A stretch of DNA of 64,000 bases from Paralichthys olivaceus (Eukaryota > Chordata > Actinopteri > Pleuronectiformes > Paralichthyidae): the NCBI RefSeq assembly GCF_024713975.1, contig NC_091098.1, forward strand, positions 17,256,316-17,320,315. The letters are read 5' to 3'. The translations under genes and the position numbers were made by a program. Below the pieces are notes generated by a model. The model had not been told where the DNA came from. It saw only the letters and a list, made by a program, of their open reading frames with translations, and did not search any database. Of this stretch, positions 53,492 to 63,128 are shown piece after piece; position 1 is the stretch's first letter; each line of letters opens with the position of its first letter.

Positions 53492-55013
53492 CACTCACAC
53501 ACACAAACACACACAAACACACACACAGTTTTGTTATCTGAGGTAGTTTAGTTGTCAGTGTAGGCATAACACTCTCTGTGCGTCACCTGATATCTCAAAA
53601 TCAGCGTCCATGGAAAATCATTCCCACATTCCAGGGATGCTCACACCATGGGAATTGTCACTCAAGAGCAAAATCCCTGAATCCCACTCTGAGGCCCCTG
53701 TGGTTTCAAATGGCAGGGTTGCAGTTTGTGCAACCATTTGATCGAGGAACTAATAACATCTCTTGTCATGGGTTGTTGCATTCATTTTTTTCAAGCTAAT
53801 TTACAAGTCAGTATAGAAGCATATCTCAGAAACTGTTCATCTAAATCGACTTCACACTTTGCACATGTATTGTAAATGCCCAAGGAAGTGCAGTTCCGAT
53901 TTCTGTGCAATTTTGACACTTGATACGTTCAATATTAAATTTAAGAAATGACTATGAAATACTAATAGCACATAAACTAGTTAGGATCAACAAAAGTTTT
54001 CTTGCTTCACTCTGCACCATAGACTGCACACAACGTCCAGCACTCAAACAATCATAAATGCAGTGTAATGCTCTGGAGCCTACTCCAGAATTATTCTTTC
54101 TCATTAGTGAGTCTACAATATAGTATCACTTTTCTATTGATTTAGAGCTGGATGTTGAGTGCAGAGCTTTTTATGAACAGTCTGTGGTGCAGAGTAAAGT
54201 TTCCTTCTGTTCATCCTACCTGGTTTATCTGCAATTAAGATTTTACAGTCATTAAAAATCTCTTTTTTTTAATCAATATTGTTGGATGAATGATTTGTGA
54301 GAAAAACAGAGGCTTGTGTGTTTAGTACAAGCTAATTTGACAAAGCTGGTGTGTGGTTAGTGTTAAGACAAATGGCATGGTGTCACACAGGTAGAAAACA
54401 AAGTCTGGTTTAAACTTAAACTCAATCTGGCTGATGAACCAGTAAGGACTCAGTGCTGATGTGCTCTCCGTGCAGGACACACTGCTCGGTGCCTCCACAG
54501 GAATAAATGATGGTAGTGGTTGCTCAGGAAACGCAGAGCTTCCACCTGCCACCCTGTTGGTCCTTTGTCTGACACAAGAGGCTGCTGTTATTATCGTTAT
54601 TATTATTTTCCAGTGCTGGCAACATTCAGCTCAATTGGTAAAGTATTGCAAACATCACAAAATCAACACATTAGCCTTCATGTGTATAGATTGCCTGGAG
54701 TGATAATGCTGAAATCAATACCATACACACCCATAAGGCTGAAAATGAACTCAACACAGGAGCCCTGCTAGATCTCAGCGCTTCTTACTCATCCTCACTC
54801 GTCTAAATTTGTCTGGTATTATCATTTACCAGTTTCATGTGAAGCAAAGTTTCATATATAACCAGAAATGGCAAAGCCGCAGCAAATACCAGATGAAGCC
54901 CGGACCTGTCTATGTACTTCTGCATTTTGATCTCTAACTCAAAAAGAAAACCTCGCAACATGTCTGGATTAAATCCCTGGAGGGCAGAAGCCAGTGTGGA
55001 CACGTACCTTCAT
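38500..55013 (-). CDS. cttnbp2nl: CTTNBP2 N-terminal-like protein
   Basis: A coiled-coil scaffold of the cortactin-binding protein 2 family that associates with STRIPAK/PP2A and actin structures (family knowledge). Exons on the minus strand: 52003-51896 (ATG 51994), 42026-41775, 41243-41136 and 39789-38500 (TAA), all in phase. From ATG 51994 the product is 582 aa. Signatures are LLTLLSILEGELEAQDVVI, AQHRDAFIQERYG, QLAAAESRHRR, a long coiled coil to about residue 260, INQRFQAARHKFQSQA, NTVTQVLSRFTSQQ and PPPIPPKKPGM near the C terminus. An upstream exon ending at 55008 (ATG AAG, then gtacgtg) would splice in frame to 52003 and add MKEEK, for 587 aa. CTTNBP2 itself is excluded by the absence of ankyrin repeats. 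Intron 1 is about 9.9 kb between 51896 and 42026. Confidence 0.94.
40663..40747. repeat. (TG)n microsatellite
   Basis: A pure TG run of about 85 bp followed by a short (GA)n, in the cttnbp2nl intron between exons 3 and 4. Confidence 0.97.
42156..42444. mobile_element. MITE with terminal inverted repeats ('CCTCCGCCAAGG' family)
   Basis: The left end is atacctccgccaaggcccg. The right end, reverse complemented, is ccatccaccaaggaggttgg, so the ends pair as CCTCCGCCAAGG against CCATCCACCAAGG with mismatches. The body contains 'ttcatcggacatagtcc', 'ttggcccatgtgccatcc' and 'aaatcctgctgataaa', a common fish repeat. It lies in the large cttnbp2nl intron. Related fragments are at 36891-37048 and 52935-53015. 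Confidence 0.7.
42815..42883. repeat. (TG)n microsatellite
   Basis: A pure TG run of about 69 bp in the large cttnbp2nl intron. Confidence 0.97.
43590..43652. repeat. (CA)n microsatellite
   Basis: A CA tract with two GCACAT interruptions, in the large cttnbp2nl intron. It accounts for the His/Thr-rich frames there. Confidence 0.95.
44038..44092. repeat. (TAG/CAG)n trinucleotide repeat
   Basis: About 18 trinucleotide units mixing TAG, CAG and TAA, directly after a short (TG)n. On the minus strand it reads CTA/CTG, giving a spurious poly-leucine frame. It lies in an intron, so it is not coding. Confidence 0.92.
44331..44367. repeat. Perfect inverted repeat (16-bp arms, 5-bp loop)
   Basis: CACGGCATGAAGAAGC at 44331-44346 and its exact reverse complement at 44352-44367 are separated by AAACG. 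The flanks continue as an imperfect inverted repeat (aatttgcaaa against cgtttgaaatt). It lies in the large cttnbp2nl intron. Confidence 0.9.
44764..44805. repeat. (TG)n microsatellite
   Basis: A pure TG run of about 42 bp in the large cttnbp2nl intron. Confidence 0.96.
45255..45420. mobile_element. Short MITE, same end family as 38032-38375, opposite orientation
   Basis: The left end reads ctatagactgtaaatcaaga then tggatgaagc. The right end, reverse complemented, reads accatagattgtacgtaatg then aagaatgacatgacag. Both match the ends of the element at 38032-38375, and the interior 'gttcccctaaaagtgtagcc' (complement) matches its 'gctccccaaaagtgaagcc'. No coding capacity. Confidence 0.65.
47196..47360. 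repeat. Diverged repeat, copy A
   Basis: Shares ordered blocks with 48700-48915: 'cttatctcagactgcccgtt' against 'cttatctcagtctggctgtt', 'tcggcttgg'-like text, 'gtgaagggtgtggttgat' against 'gtgaagggtggagttgat', and 'agagaagcccccataa' against 'agagaagcagccataa'. An old local duplication or two copies of an unknown repeat. Confidence 0.6.
48700..48915. repeat. Diverged repeat, copy B
   Basis: The partner of 47196-47360 in direct orientation about 1.5 kb away. It is longer because of an insertion after 'ggcctgacctcc'. No coding frame is shared. Confidence 0.6.
50761..50822. repeat. (TG)n microsatellite
   Basis: A pure TG run of about 57 bp ending in tttgtttc, in the large cttnbp2nl intron about 1.1 kb downstream (transcript sense) of coding exon 1. 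Confidence 0.97.
51321..51370. repeat. 50-bp direct repeat, copy 1
   Basis: Nearly identical (about two differences) to 52084-52133, in the same orientation: 'tggttgtattatgc', a variable base, then 'agcataaacaaatta' and 'aatgcaatcagaatgatc'. The two copies flank the first main coding exon of cttnbp2nl. Confidence 0.9.
52084..52133. repeat. 50-bp direct repeat, copy 2
   Basis: Second copy of the repeat at 51321-51370, 763 bp away, about 80 bp upstream (transcript sense) of the cttnbp2nl exon at 52003-51896. Confidence 0.9.
52935..53015. mobile_element. Fragment of the 'CCTCCGCCAAGG' MITE family
   Basis: Contains 'ttttttggcccatgtttt' and 'accctgctgataaacaaacc', matching the interior of the element at 42156-42444. 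The ends are not recognisable. Confidence 0.5.
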
Positions 55014-55053
55014 GCACTCCGCTCCGGCCACATTAATTGTTCTGCCAGTCCAA
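53457..55053. repeat. Direct duplication, copy 1 (next to the cttnbp2nl 5' exon)
   Basis: Starts with a (CA)n tract and then matches 63129-63959 almost base for base in three blocks (about 53526-53684, 54331-54615 and 54704-55053). It contains about 640 bp and about 88 bp that copy 2 lacks. The last block includes the ATG AAG / gtacgtg exon end at 55013-55008. The match stops at 55053/55054 in 'ctgccagtc'. Confidence 0.93.
54002..54200. mobile_element. Foldback element (inverted-repeat ends)
   Basis: The left end 'cttcactctgcaccatagac' and the right end, reverse complemented, 'ctttactctgcaccacagac' are inverted copies, and the match continues as 'aacgtccagcactcaa' against 'gcactcaacatccagc' in rearranged order. 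About 200 bp, no coding. It sits inside the 640 bp found only in duplication copy 1. Confidence 0.6.
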
Positions 55054-55222
55054 CAGAGAGGAGACACTCGTCTTCATGAATCCACTCAGTCCACTGACAC
55101 ACAGACACTCTGAGGCCACCGTGAACAACAGATGCTCAGTGACGAGAGGGACAGCCAATCAGAGAGGCGCGCTGCAGCCAACTGACCAATGAGCTGCAGG
55201 ATTGTCATCAGTGGGGCGGGGA
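55054..55222 (-). promoter_or_regulatory. Probable cttnbp2nl promoter
   Basis: Just upstream (minus-strand sense) of the candidate first exon lie two CCAAT boxes (55155-55159 and 55186-55190) and a GC box (ggggcgggg, 55213-55221) within 70 bp. The region is more GC-rich than its surroundings. The CCAAT and GC boxes work in either orientation. No TATA box is seen. Confidence 0.55.
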
Positions 55223-56518
55223 TAAGAGCATGCCCCAGTCTGTTGGGTAAACCTCTTTGTTTCAGTCTTGTGTCCCATGCGCTTTTGGAAGTGTGCGCAG
55301 ATTTGGTGTATTTGCACTTTTATCGCATACGAAGTTATATTTTTAATCACATGAAGGTGAATTAGTTGAAATGGAAATATTGTGCACGAAACAGGTTGTG
55401 CACTAATCGAACTCTCAGAACCGGTCATTTCTCAGACGCTCACGGGCTTGCACTGTCTCATGCGGATGTATCTCCCCTCAATGGCCAAACGACAGCATCA
55501 CAGCACCTCTCCCTGCCCTGTGGCTCTGCAGCCTGCAGGACCCTGTCCTGTCTGTGTGTGAGCGTGCATGAAAGCATGTGAAACGTGAACAACAAGATTT
55601 CAACACATCTCCACACTTTAGTGCATTCCTGCTCCTCCTGTTTTGCAGCTGTATGTCACAGTAAATCAGATAAGCATTGATTCTTTAAGTGAGGTAAAAC
55701 TGTATATTCATTAGAACTGTCCTGAAGGGTCTAGTAAAGTTGCTTTGTTTTATATGATGTTTGAATATAAAATGCCAACACCTCATAATGGGCTCAGTCA
55801 ACTTAAAACAATGTTTTAAGATTCTCCAAGTCTCTAATTTCGTTAATCTGTGGCTACCATAATTTAACTTAACTTGATTTGCTCTGAGTGAAAAAGTTTT
55901 ATGTCCATTCTGCATGTTGTTTATGTCAAAAAGACAGTATTATAATATATAGTGAATATACTAGATATAAATAATTAAACTTTTGTAAGACATGGAGTGT
56001 AACAGTAACATTATCAAAGAAAACTTTTACCTGAGAGAAGGAAATAAAGGAAAAGTCAAAGACACAGAAACTGTGATGAAATCAACTGTGATGGCAACTT
56101 AATTCTGTCGCACAGAGCAACAGGAAGAGGAGTCAGGACAACAAAAAAATCAGCAGGGGTTTGTTAGAACCAAATGTTGTTGCTATTCAAATGTAATTGG
56201 AATGATTAGTGAAAATATGCAATATCTGTAAGATCCTATTAGTTTAAAAAAGACTTACATTCTATACATTTAATAAATCGTTATACATAACTGTACTTTA
56301 TGCTGCAATTTATCTAGTACTTTATTTCGTATGACATAAATGTCTTTAGATGAATGATTTGTCCGCGAACTTGAACTACACTGAACCTTATATACTTAAG
56401 AATAGGAATATACTGTTAATGTTTATGTTCTTTTTTCTAAAAGCGGTACATAAACTGGTGACTTGATTTTGAAGCAGGTTAGGGTCAGAGCTGCCTGGTT
56501 ACTGCCTCACAATCAGAG
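55223..56518. other. Intergenic DNA between cttnbp2nl promoter and the P450 3' end
   Basis: AT-rich non-coding DNA. No convincing gene. A tttatt at 56321-56326 (AATAAA on the minus strand), about 195 bp past the P450 stop codon, is its likely polyadenylation signal. Confidence 0.5.
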
Positions 56519-59500
56519 TTAGATTGAAGGAGAATCATTGACTCTGGGCTCCAGCTTCAGTTTGATGGGCACTGCGGGTGTGACAAAACCATCCACTCCC
56601 AGCACCAATGGAATCTGTGGAAAAAAAGTTGTCACAAATTACGCTCTATCAAAGCTCACATTCTGATTCAAACAACCACACTTAATATAAAACAGTCTCA
56701 CCTGTGTCTCCTTGCAGGTAATGAAGCTAAAGTTCTGAAGGACCATGACTAAGGCCAGCTTCATCGCTACGAGAGCAAATCGCATTCCAATACAGTTCCT
56801 TGGTCCCGCTCCAAAGGGTAGGAAGGCATAGGGGTTGATGTTGTCTTTGTTCTCTTTGCTGAACCTGAAAAAAACATGTCAATAAGTAAATTGTCAGTAA
56901 GTTGCATCATCTATACCGCTTTTCTCATTCCCCACTGGGGATGAATTAAACTATCTAAACTAATCCATCCTGACATCCTTCAGAGGCAGGGTCAACCCTG
57001 GGGGAATGGAGTGTATCACAGATATAGAGACAATCAACCAAACAAATATTGGTACATTTCTTAGTCAAATGACACATTTTTGGTTAAATCTGAGTTTAAA
57101 CTGCCATTAATCCAGTACAGTACCTTTCAGGTTTGAAGGCTTCAGGCTCAGGCCACAAAGCAGGGTCCCGGTGCAGAGTGTAAACTGGTATCACAATGAC
57201 AGTTCCCTTTGGGACGGTCACTCCGTTCACTTCAACTGAGGCCTTCGTCATTCTCTCCAATCGACTGGCAATAGGATACAGCCTCATTGACTCATTCACC
57301 ACCATGTCCAGGTATTCCATCTGCATCACAGCTTCATAGGTGGGCTGACACTAGAGGAAGTCAATTTTAAAGTTGTAATGAGTTGGTAGCACAGAACCAG
57401 TTGCTTATTAGTTATAGTTATTTCTTTTTAAAAAGTCAAGAAACCTTTTCTGGAAAGGTTTCATCAATCTCCTTTTGCAAGGTCTTTTGGATGTGAGGAT
57501 TGGTTGCCAGGTTGTAGGATATAAAGCCAAGTGTGTTGCTGCTGGTTTCATAGCCAGCAAAGATGAAAAACATGGCCTGAGACAGGATTTCATGATCAGT
57601 CAGCCCTGCAACACACACACATTGTAATTCAACTATTGTATTGTTGCTATTATGACAATACTTAAAGGCTCAGAAAATCTTTGGTGATGAAAGATTAAGG
57701 GGTGGATGAAGTCCACAAAACCCTTATGGAGTCTCATGGGTAAACATTGTTGCAGCCTTATCCGATACAATTGAAGAAACCAGCGACCACCATTTAGACG
57801 TAATGAAACAAGAGAAAAAACACAACATGCCTCCATACTGCTCGTGTGGTGTCATCCAACGGTCTGCAAGCCCCCACATTCATATTGTTTTTTCTGTTGC
57901 TTTATTATGTCCGAAATCTGAAGTATTGCATTTGGCTGCAACATTATTTACCCCTGAAACTCCAAAAGCGTTTTGTGGACTCAAACACTTCACCCAACCC
58001 CTCCATTGGCATAGTGGAGAAGAGATGATGATTGAATTTGTTAGGTGAACTATCCCTTTAAGCTGAGGCCTGCCTACCAGCTGAGAATCGTACGTCACAC
58101 GATCACGGACAGTGAAAGCAGTATCTACCAAGTTTATGTTGAAATCTGCCTGCCTGCTGAGAACTGTGCTTCACCCGTCAGATGCTTCTACTCTATGATT
58201 CTTTTTTGAACATCAAAAGGTTCTGACCAGCAACAATTGCAATCATATGAAAATAATTGTAAGATGACATATATATATATATATTGTAAAACTAAATGAG
58301 CTTAAGGTATGACTACAGACAGAACTATCAACTTAGATTTGTCCATCCAGTTTCTTTCTCTACCTTTTTGCAAACTGCTGTCGTTTTTATTGTTCTCTGA
58401 ATCCTGAGAGTCCACCATCAGCTGCATGAAGTCCACTCTGTTCTGCCAGACAAAAAACACACAGTTGTTCAAGGGGAATCTAACGCAACATAAAATTGTG
58501 AAACAAAAACTGCAGAAATTAAATCTGTGTAGTTGCACTGAATTACTTTGTGGTCAGCCTTATTCCGGTCAGATTTTATCATCTGTAGGAAGCTGTAGAA
58601 GAAATTAGTCACTTCACTAGGGAATAATGACACATCCATCTTATCAAAGACTGGTCCCAAGAATGGAAACAAAACTGAAAGGAATAAGAAGAGATACAAT
58701 AAATCTGGATGTCAAAGAGGACAAAATAGATATTCTGGTCCCAGAATCGTGTTCAACATACTGATAAGCACAAGTAAAGGGTTCAGGAAGTTGAACTTGA
58801 CCATTCTCTTGATGTTTGATACAAATGGATCAGAGGGACGATTGATGGAATCAATGTCCACGCTGAAAGCAGTGCCGGTCACAACATCCATACTGTACGG
58901 TCCAAATACCCTGAAAAAAAGATACGTAATTCCAATTGAGTAGAGTAATACCTACAATCCTTGAGTAAGAGAAAGTTAAACAAACAGGAAACTAATGAAT
59001 CTCATCACAAAGAGTAAAGCTGTTTTCAGACATAACCTCTGGAGGATGTCCTGAGAATTGGGTCTGTGATGCAGACGCAGGCAGAGGCAGGGTATAACGT
59101 GTATTCATTACACTGTGGACATTGTGTTTTTGTTTACAGCACACTGACACCAAAAGCTCTCTTGACATATTCACCAGTGTCTCACCAGAGATATTTGATT
59201 TCTTTTTATCTTTTTCATTTTGTCGTGTGTTAGATCTCATGTTAGTTCTCATATCAGCTCCTCCAGACTTGCTGTGGACTTAATAGTTGGGGGCTTACCG
59301 GACACAAAGTCTGGTGCTTGGACATTTGTGTTCACACATACAGCCCCTCTGGAGAATGCACAGGAGTTCAGTGCATGTCCTAAAGCAACTTAATATTACT
59401 CACTCTTTGACCTCAATGACTTCATCTGCCTCGACTTTCTTGTGAAGACTCTTGATCAGGTTACTTGAGTGTTTGAACATTATAGTGTACATCTGCTCCA

Positions 59501-62077
59501 AAGAAAACGATGAAAACATGAAATAGTCAAATATTTGCATACAGACCAGTTTTAGTGTGAATAATGCAAAAAACGTAGTACATAATGTAGTACACATTTT
59601 TAACCTCTTTCAGTCGGCCGCTGGTGAATGATGGCGAGAGCACATTGCGAATCCTCTTCCATTCCTCATCTTCTACTACTGATACAGCATCACGTAAAGG
59701 TCCGTTTAGGCCAAAATCCTAAACCACACACCCACAGAGGACGCAGCCATTAAATTTGGTTCAGTTATTGGTCTTGATGTATTAACTTGGGAAACTGCCC
59801 CCCCCCCCCCCTTTTCTTGTTTGCTTTTTCTTACCCGTCTGTTGGTGAAGACAGAATAACACTCCTTAACCAAGACTGTTTTGATCATGGCTGTGTCCAT
59901 TATAGCCAAGAGAGGCTGTCTGCCATCGTAACACCTTGTAGTGCAACAGCAGATATTGAAGTGACTTGAATACAGCGTTGGACATCGCATGAGACGTGTA
60001 CGATGTATTCTTAATTCATATCAAACACTTACCCCCACACCCTGCCATATTTCTTGAAGCAGTCCGTGTCAAAATTGTGGACACCCTGCAGAATAGAACG
60101 AGAGAAGAATCAAAAGTCAAATCCATCATCAGCAGAGTGTCAGCTTAGATCACTGGAAAACACGTCTCACCTTCCTGTACTCCAAAAATGTTCCAATAAA
60201 GGGCAAAGGTTTGGGTCCACGGATGCCTAACTTCTTAAAAACACCATATGGAGCATATCCATACCTGGGGATATAAAAAGCAGGAAACCGAGACCAAATC
60301 CATTATTACTGACATCATATATACCTATTTATTATTTTCACATATTATAAAAAAGTTTACAAATGTTTATATATATATATATCTTTTTGTCTTTTATGTA
60401 AATTCACTGTTGTAAAGTACTTTCAGCAGCATTTTATGTATGAGAAGTACAATTTAAATAAAGTTTTATTTGTGCATTGACTGTGTATTGATTTTCTTCT
60501 TTTTTTTCTCACAACTTCTCAAAATGTGAGAAAAACACTTTGCTTGTTTACTTACTTCATGCACTTTACTATTAAACACTATAAATCATGTTCTCATGTC
60601 TATTTGATCATATGATTGTTCCTGTAAGTTGCCTGAGTATTCTTTGATGGGTTCATCAGTCAAAACTCAACACTTGAAGCTCAAAGCTTCAACTAAGTTT
60701 GCATTTTCATCCTTTTTCTTTCATCTGCTGCATTTCCGCATCCACATAGGCTGGTTCACCCGAGTCTGTTGGAGCAGAAAGACCACAGGCTGTAGAGCAG
60801 AAGAAGTGGTCTGAACAGTTTCTGTGAATGCTTGCTTGATACTTTCTCCTACCAACAGAACACCTTTGGACATTTCCACGTTACATAAGCAGGATATTTT
60901 AACTTGTGAAAGCACTGGTAATAAAGCTCCATTGAGTTCCATTTAAGTGCCCAATGACTCATTTCAGTGAGTCAGCATATGCAATATATCCCAAACCAGC
61001 CATTGTTAGTGTTAATAATTACACTTGTGTTCCTCCTGCTATTGCGTATTAATAAATTGATTACAGCCTTTATTATCTTATCAGCTATGCCTGTATGTGA
61101 CCATTAACATATCTGCCTTGGGACAGGTTTATTAAGTGTCCATCCATTTAAAGTCCCCTGTACACTTATGGTACCCTCACACATAGTGATATTAATTATT
61201 GTTTGGATGATTAGAGGTCGTCTGAGACCTCAACTGTAAACTTAACAAATTAAAAGGTAAATGGTCTGTATTTATAGAGCTTCTGGTCTTGATGACTCAA
61301 AGCTCTCTACAGTACTGTTTGTCAGCAGACACACATTCATAAAGTGCATCTATGCTCAGCACTTTTTTCTATGAGGGGCCATTCAGGGTTCAGCATCTTG
61401 CCTTCGGACACTTCGGTATGCAGATGGGGAAGACTGGGATCAAACCACCAACCTTCAGCTCCACTCCACGATCATTACTGTGCAGACTCTGGCTCCAAAT
61501 TAAATTAAAAGGGCAAGATTGACTGAATCAGGGATAATTTTGCTTCATTTTTGTACAAAGGGAGGAAGTGGGGACACATTGTCTTTATATCCAGTCTATG
61601 GCATGCTATCGAAATTAAATCAACCAAAAGTTATTTTAACAGCCACCTTTAAGGCTCTTTACAATACATTGAATGAATCAGTATGCATTTGACCATTTAA
61701 AAATATTTATAGTATGATATTATGATCCATTTTAGAGCCTATATAGAAAATATGTAGTTTATACTACATGTTTTGTTTAATTTGGACACATTACATTCAT
61801 CTGTACTCCTCATCTGTGGGCTATCTTTAGTCCAGTAACATCATCACGAGTGCCTTCATCTACTCCAGGGTTTTGTTTTGTTTGAGTATCAATAAGTCAA
61901 TAGTTGTTTGTCCTTGATTTCTCAAACTTTGATATGTGTATTTGTCTATTACAAATAAAACTCATCTGACCCATTAGCTCCGAAAATTAAATTCTAAATG
62001 ACACTCCGAACTCAACAGCTTTTAAATTTATCCTCCATCTCAATTTAGTCATTTCATGTTAGTGATGTGACTTAAAG

Positions 62078-62121
<44 letters not shown>

Positions 62122-62738
62122 CCGAAGGAAATTCAAGTAACGGGGATATTTTGGTTTAGAAATACATTGATGGAATAGGAAACTTAGGGGCACACATAAA
62201 TAATACTATTTAAACAAATGTTTTTTTTAATTTGATTCTCCATTTAAAAGGAAGCTTTTAAATGGAGAATTATCCAGTATTTATTAATTACGTATTTATG
62301 TGAAAATGTGTCTGACTACATGAAAAATCAGATCTTACTGTCTATCTTAATCATTTTATAATGTTTTATTTTATTTTAACTTTTTTCTCATCTGCAACAA
62401 TGTTTAACTTATAGGATATTATGTGCTCTAGTGCTGTGTGATCTTCAAATTGCTTGGGGACTCAAACGTTACATTTTTCACACAAGACCTCACAACGTCA
62501 AATAAACCTCAGATAAATAATGTGCAGAAACTAAAAACTCTCACACAGCCTCCTACAAAGGACTGTAGGAAAAGGAAACAGCCAGATTCATTGTTTCCGA
62601 TTTTGTGCAGCAATGTTTGGTGAACTCTGCAGATCCGGAGGACAAACACAAACAGACTCATACTCACACTGCGATGAGAGTGATGAGGAACACTATTAAC
62701 ATCCAGGTTTCGATGGAAAAGTCCGGAAAGTAGCCCAT
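56519..62738 (-). CDS. cyp3a: Cytochrome P450 family 3 (CYP3A-like) monooxygenase
   Basis: An ER-anchored haem-thiolate oxygenase for steroids and xenobiotics (family knowledge). Thirteen coding exons: 62738-62668, 60264-60171, 60085-60033, 59934-59835, 59718-59605, 59492-59404, 58910-58762, 58674-58547, 58442-58364, 57605-57445, 57350-57124, 56864-56702 and 56614-56519 (TAA). Product 507 aa. Exon sizes match human CYP3A4 as I remember it, except exon 9 (79 instead of 67 bases, four extra residues). Residues 1-24 form the membrane anchor. Other landmarks are the proline-rich hinge [11 protein letters not shown]-helix AGYETS (Thr313), ExxR Glu366-Arg369, PERF, and haem motif [10 protein letters not shown] with Cys446. 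No stop or frameshift. CYP3A against the fish CYP3B/C/D subfamilies cannot be settled by eye. A membrane-anchor exon far from exon 2 (2.4 kb) is the largest intron. Confidence 0.94.
57662..58061. mobile_element. TTAA-flanked non-autonomous DNA transposon
   Basis: Bounded by TTAA at both sides (57662-57665, 58058-58061). The ends are TTAAAGGCTCAG and, reverse complemented, TTAAAGGGATAGTTCACC. Longer internal inverted repeats pair 'agtccacaaaacccttatgg' (left) with 'agtccacaaaacgcttttgg' (complement of right), then 'tgttgcagcc' in both. TTAA targets are typical of piggyBac and Kolobok elements; class is not settled. It lies in P450 intron 9 and has no coding capacity. Confidence 0.7.
61255..61480. 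mobile_element. Common fish interspersed repeat
   Basis: The text 'taaatggtctgtatttatag', 'gatgactcaaagctctctac', 'tcttgccttcggacacttcg' and 'tgggatcaaaccaccaacct' matches a very common fish repeat usually annotated as a non-autonomous DNA element. It is in P450 intron 1. Confidence 0.6.
61553..61606. mobile_element. End fragment of the 'catagactg' MITE family
   Basis: The text 'ggaggaagtggggacacatt' followed by 'gtctttatatccagtctatgg' matches the right end of the element at 38032-38375. Only this end is recognisable. Confidence 0.5.
62076..62120. repeat. (GATA)n microsatellite with retroelement-like flank
   Basis: About 11 GATA units followed by 'accgaaggaaattcaagt', which on the minus strand reads like the common retroelement 3' end 'aatttccttcggtatctatc'. 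The array may be the tail of an old insertion on the minus strand. Confidence 0.85.
62235..62270. repeat. Perfect inverted repeat (16-bp arms, 4-bp loop)
   Basis: ATTCTCCATTTAAAAG at 62235-62250 and its exact reverse complement at 62255-62270 are separated by GAAG. It lies in P450 intron 1, about 400 bp downstream (transcript sense) of exon 1. Confidence 0.9.
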
Positions 62739-62920
62739 CGTGCGTCCTGCTGTGCGTCCTGCTGTGAGTCCTGAGCTCTGCGCTCCGTCACTCCTTCTCT
62801 CGGTTGAGGTGTGTGAGCTGCACAGAGGATGAGCCACAGTTAAAAACATGTTGCATAACTTCTTATCTCCACCATCAGTGCGTGCTGGCCCGGTCCAGGT
62901 CAACTAAACACTGAACTGCA
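62739..62920 (-). promoter_or_regulatory. P450 5' UTR and proximal promoter region
   Basis: Upstream of the ATG, the 5' UTR carries near-repeats of 'cagcaggacgcac'. A TTAACTG-like AT element lies near 62838. Two nuclear-receptor half-sites, AGGTCA (62897-62902) and TGAACT (62912-62917), face each other nine bases apart. CYP3A genes are classically regulated by PXR, but this spacing is not the standard element. Confidence 0.35.
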
Positions 62921-62932
62921 CCTTTCTCCCAC

Positions 62933-63056
62933 TTAACGACATAGTGGTAGACAGCATTGCAGCTAAATCCAATACAATTGAAGTAAATAGAGACCAATTC
63001 TTCAAATGTTCAAAATAAAAATAAAAATAAAAAAACATAAAATGCCTCCATACAAA
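62933..63056. mobile_element. Diverged fragment related to the TTAA element at 57662
   Basis: Shared ordered text includes 'cattgcagctaaatccaata' / 'gttgcagccttatccgatac', 'caattgaagtaaat' / 'caattgaagaaac', and 'aaatgcctccatac' / 'acatgcctccatac'. Only the left half is present and it abuts the second duplication copy. Confidence 0.55.
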
Positions 63057-63128
63057 ATAAATCCATTCTTTTGTTACAAATTTTCTTTTTTTCTTTCGAG
63101 ATATTTGCACGAGGAAGATGCACAAGGT

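Noticed and set aside
54803-55003. 66-codon frame (MSTLASALQGF...) preserved in both duplication copies (also 63713-63913)
   Set aside because: It begins at a GTG inside the intron just after the donor; similarity between copies reflects recent DNA duplication. The first-exon ATG frame ends at a TAA soon after the donor.
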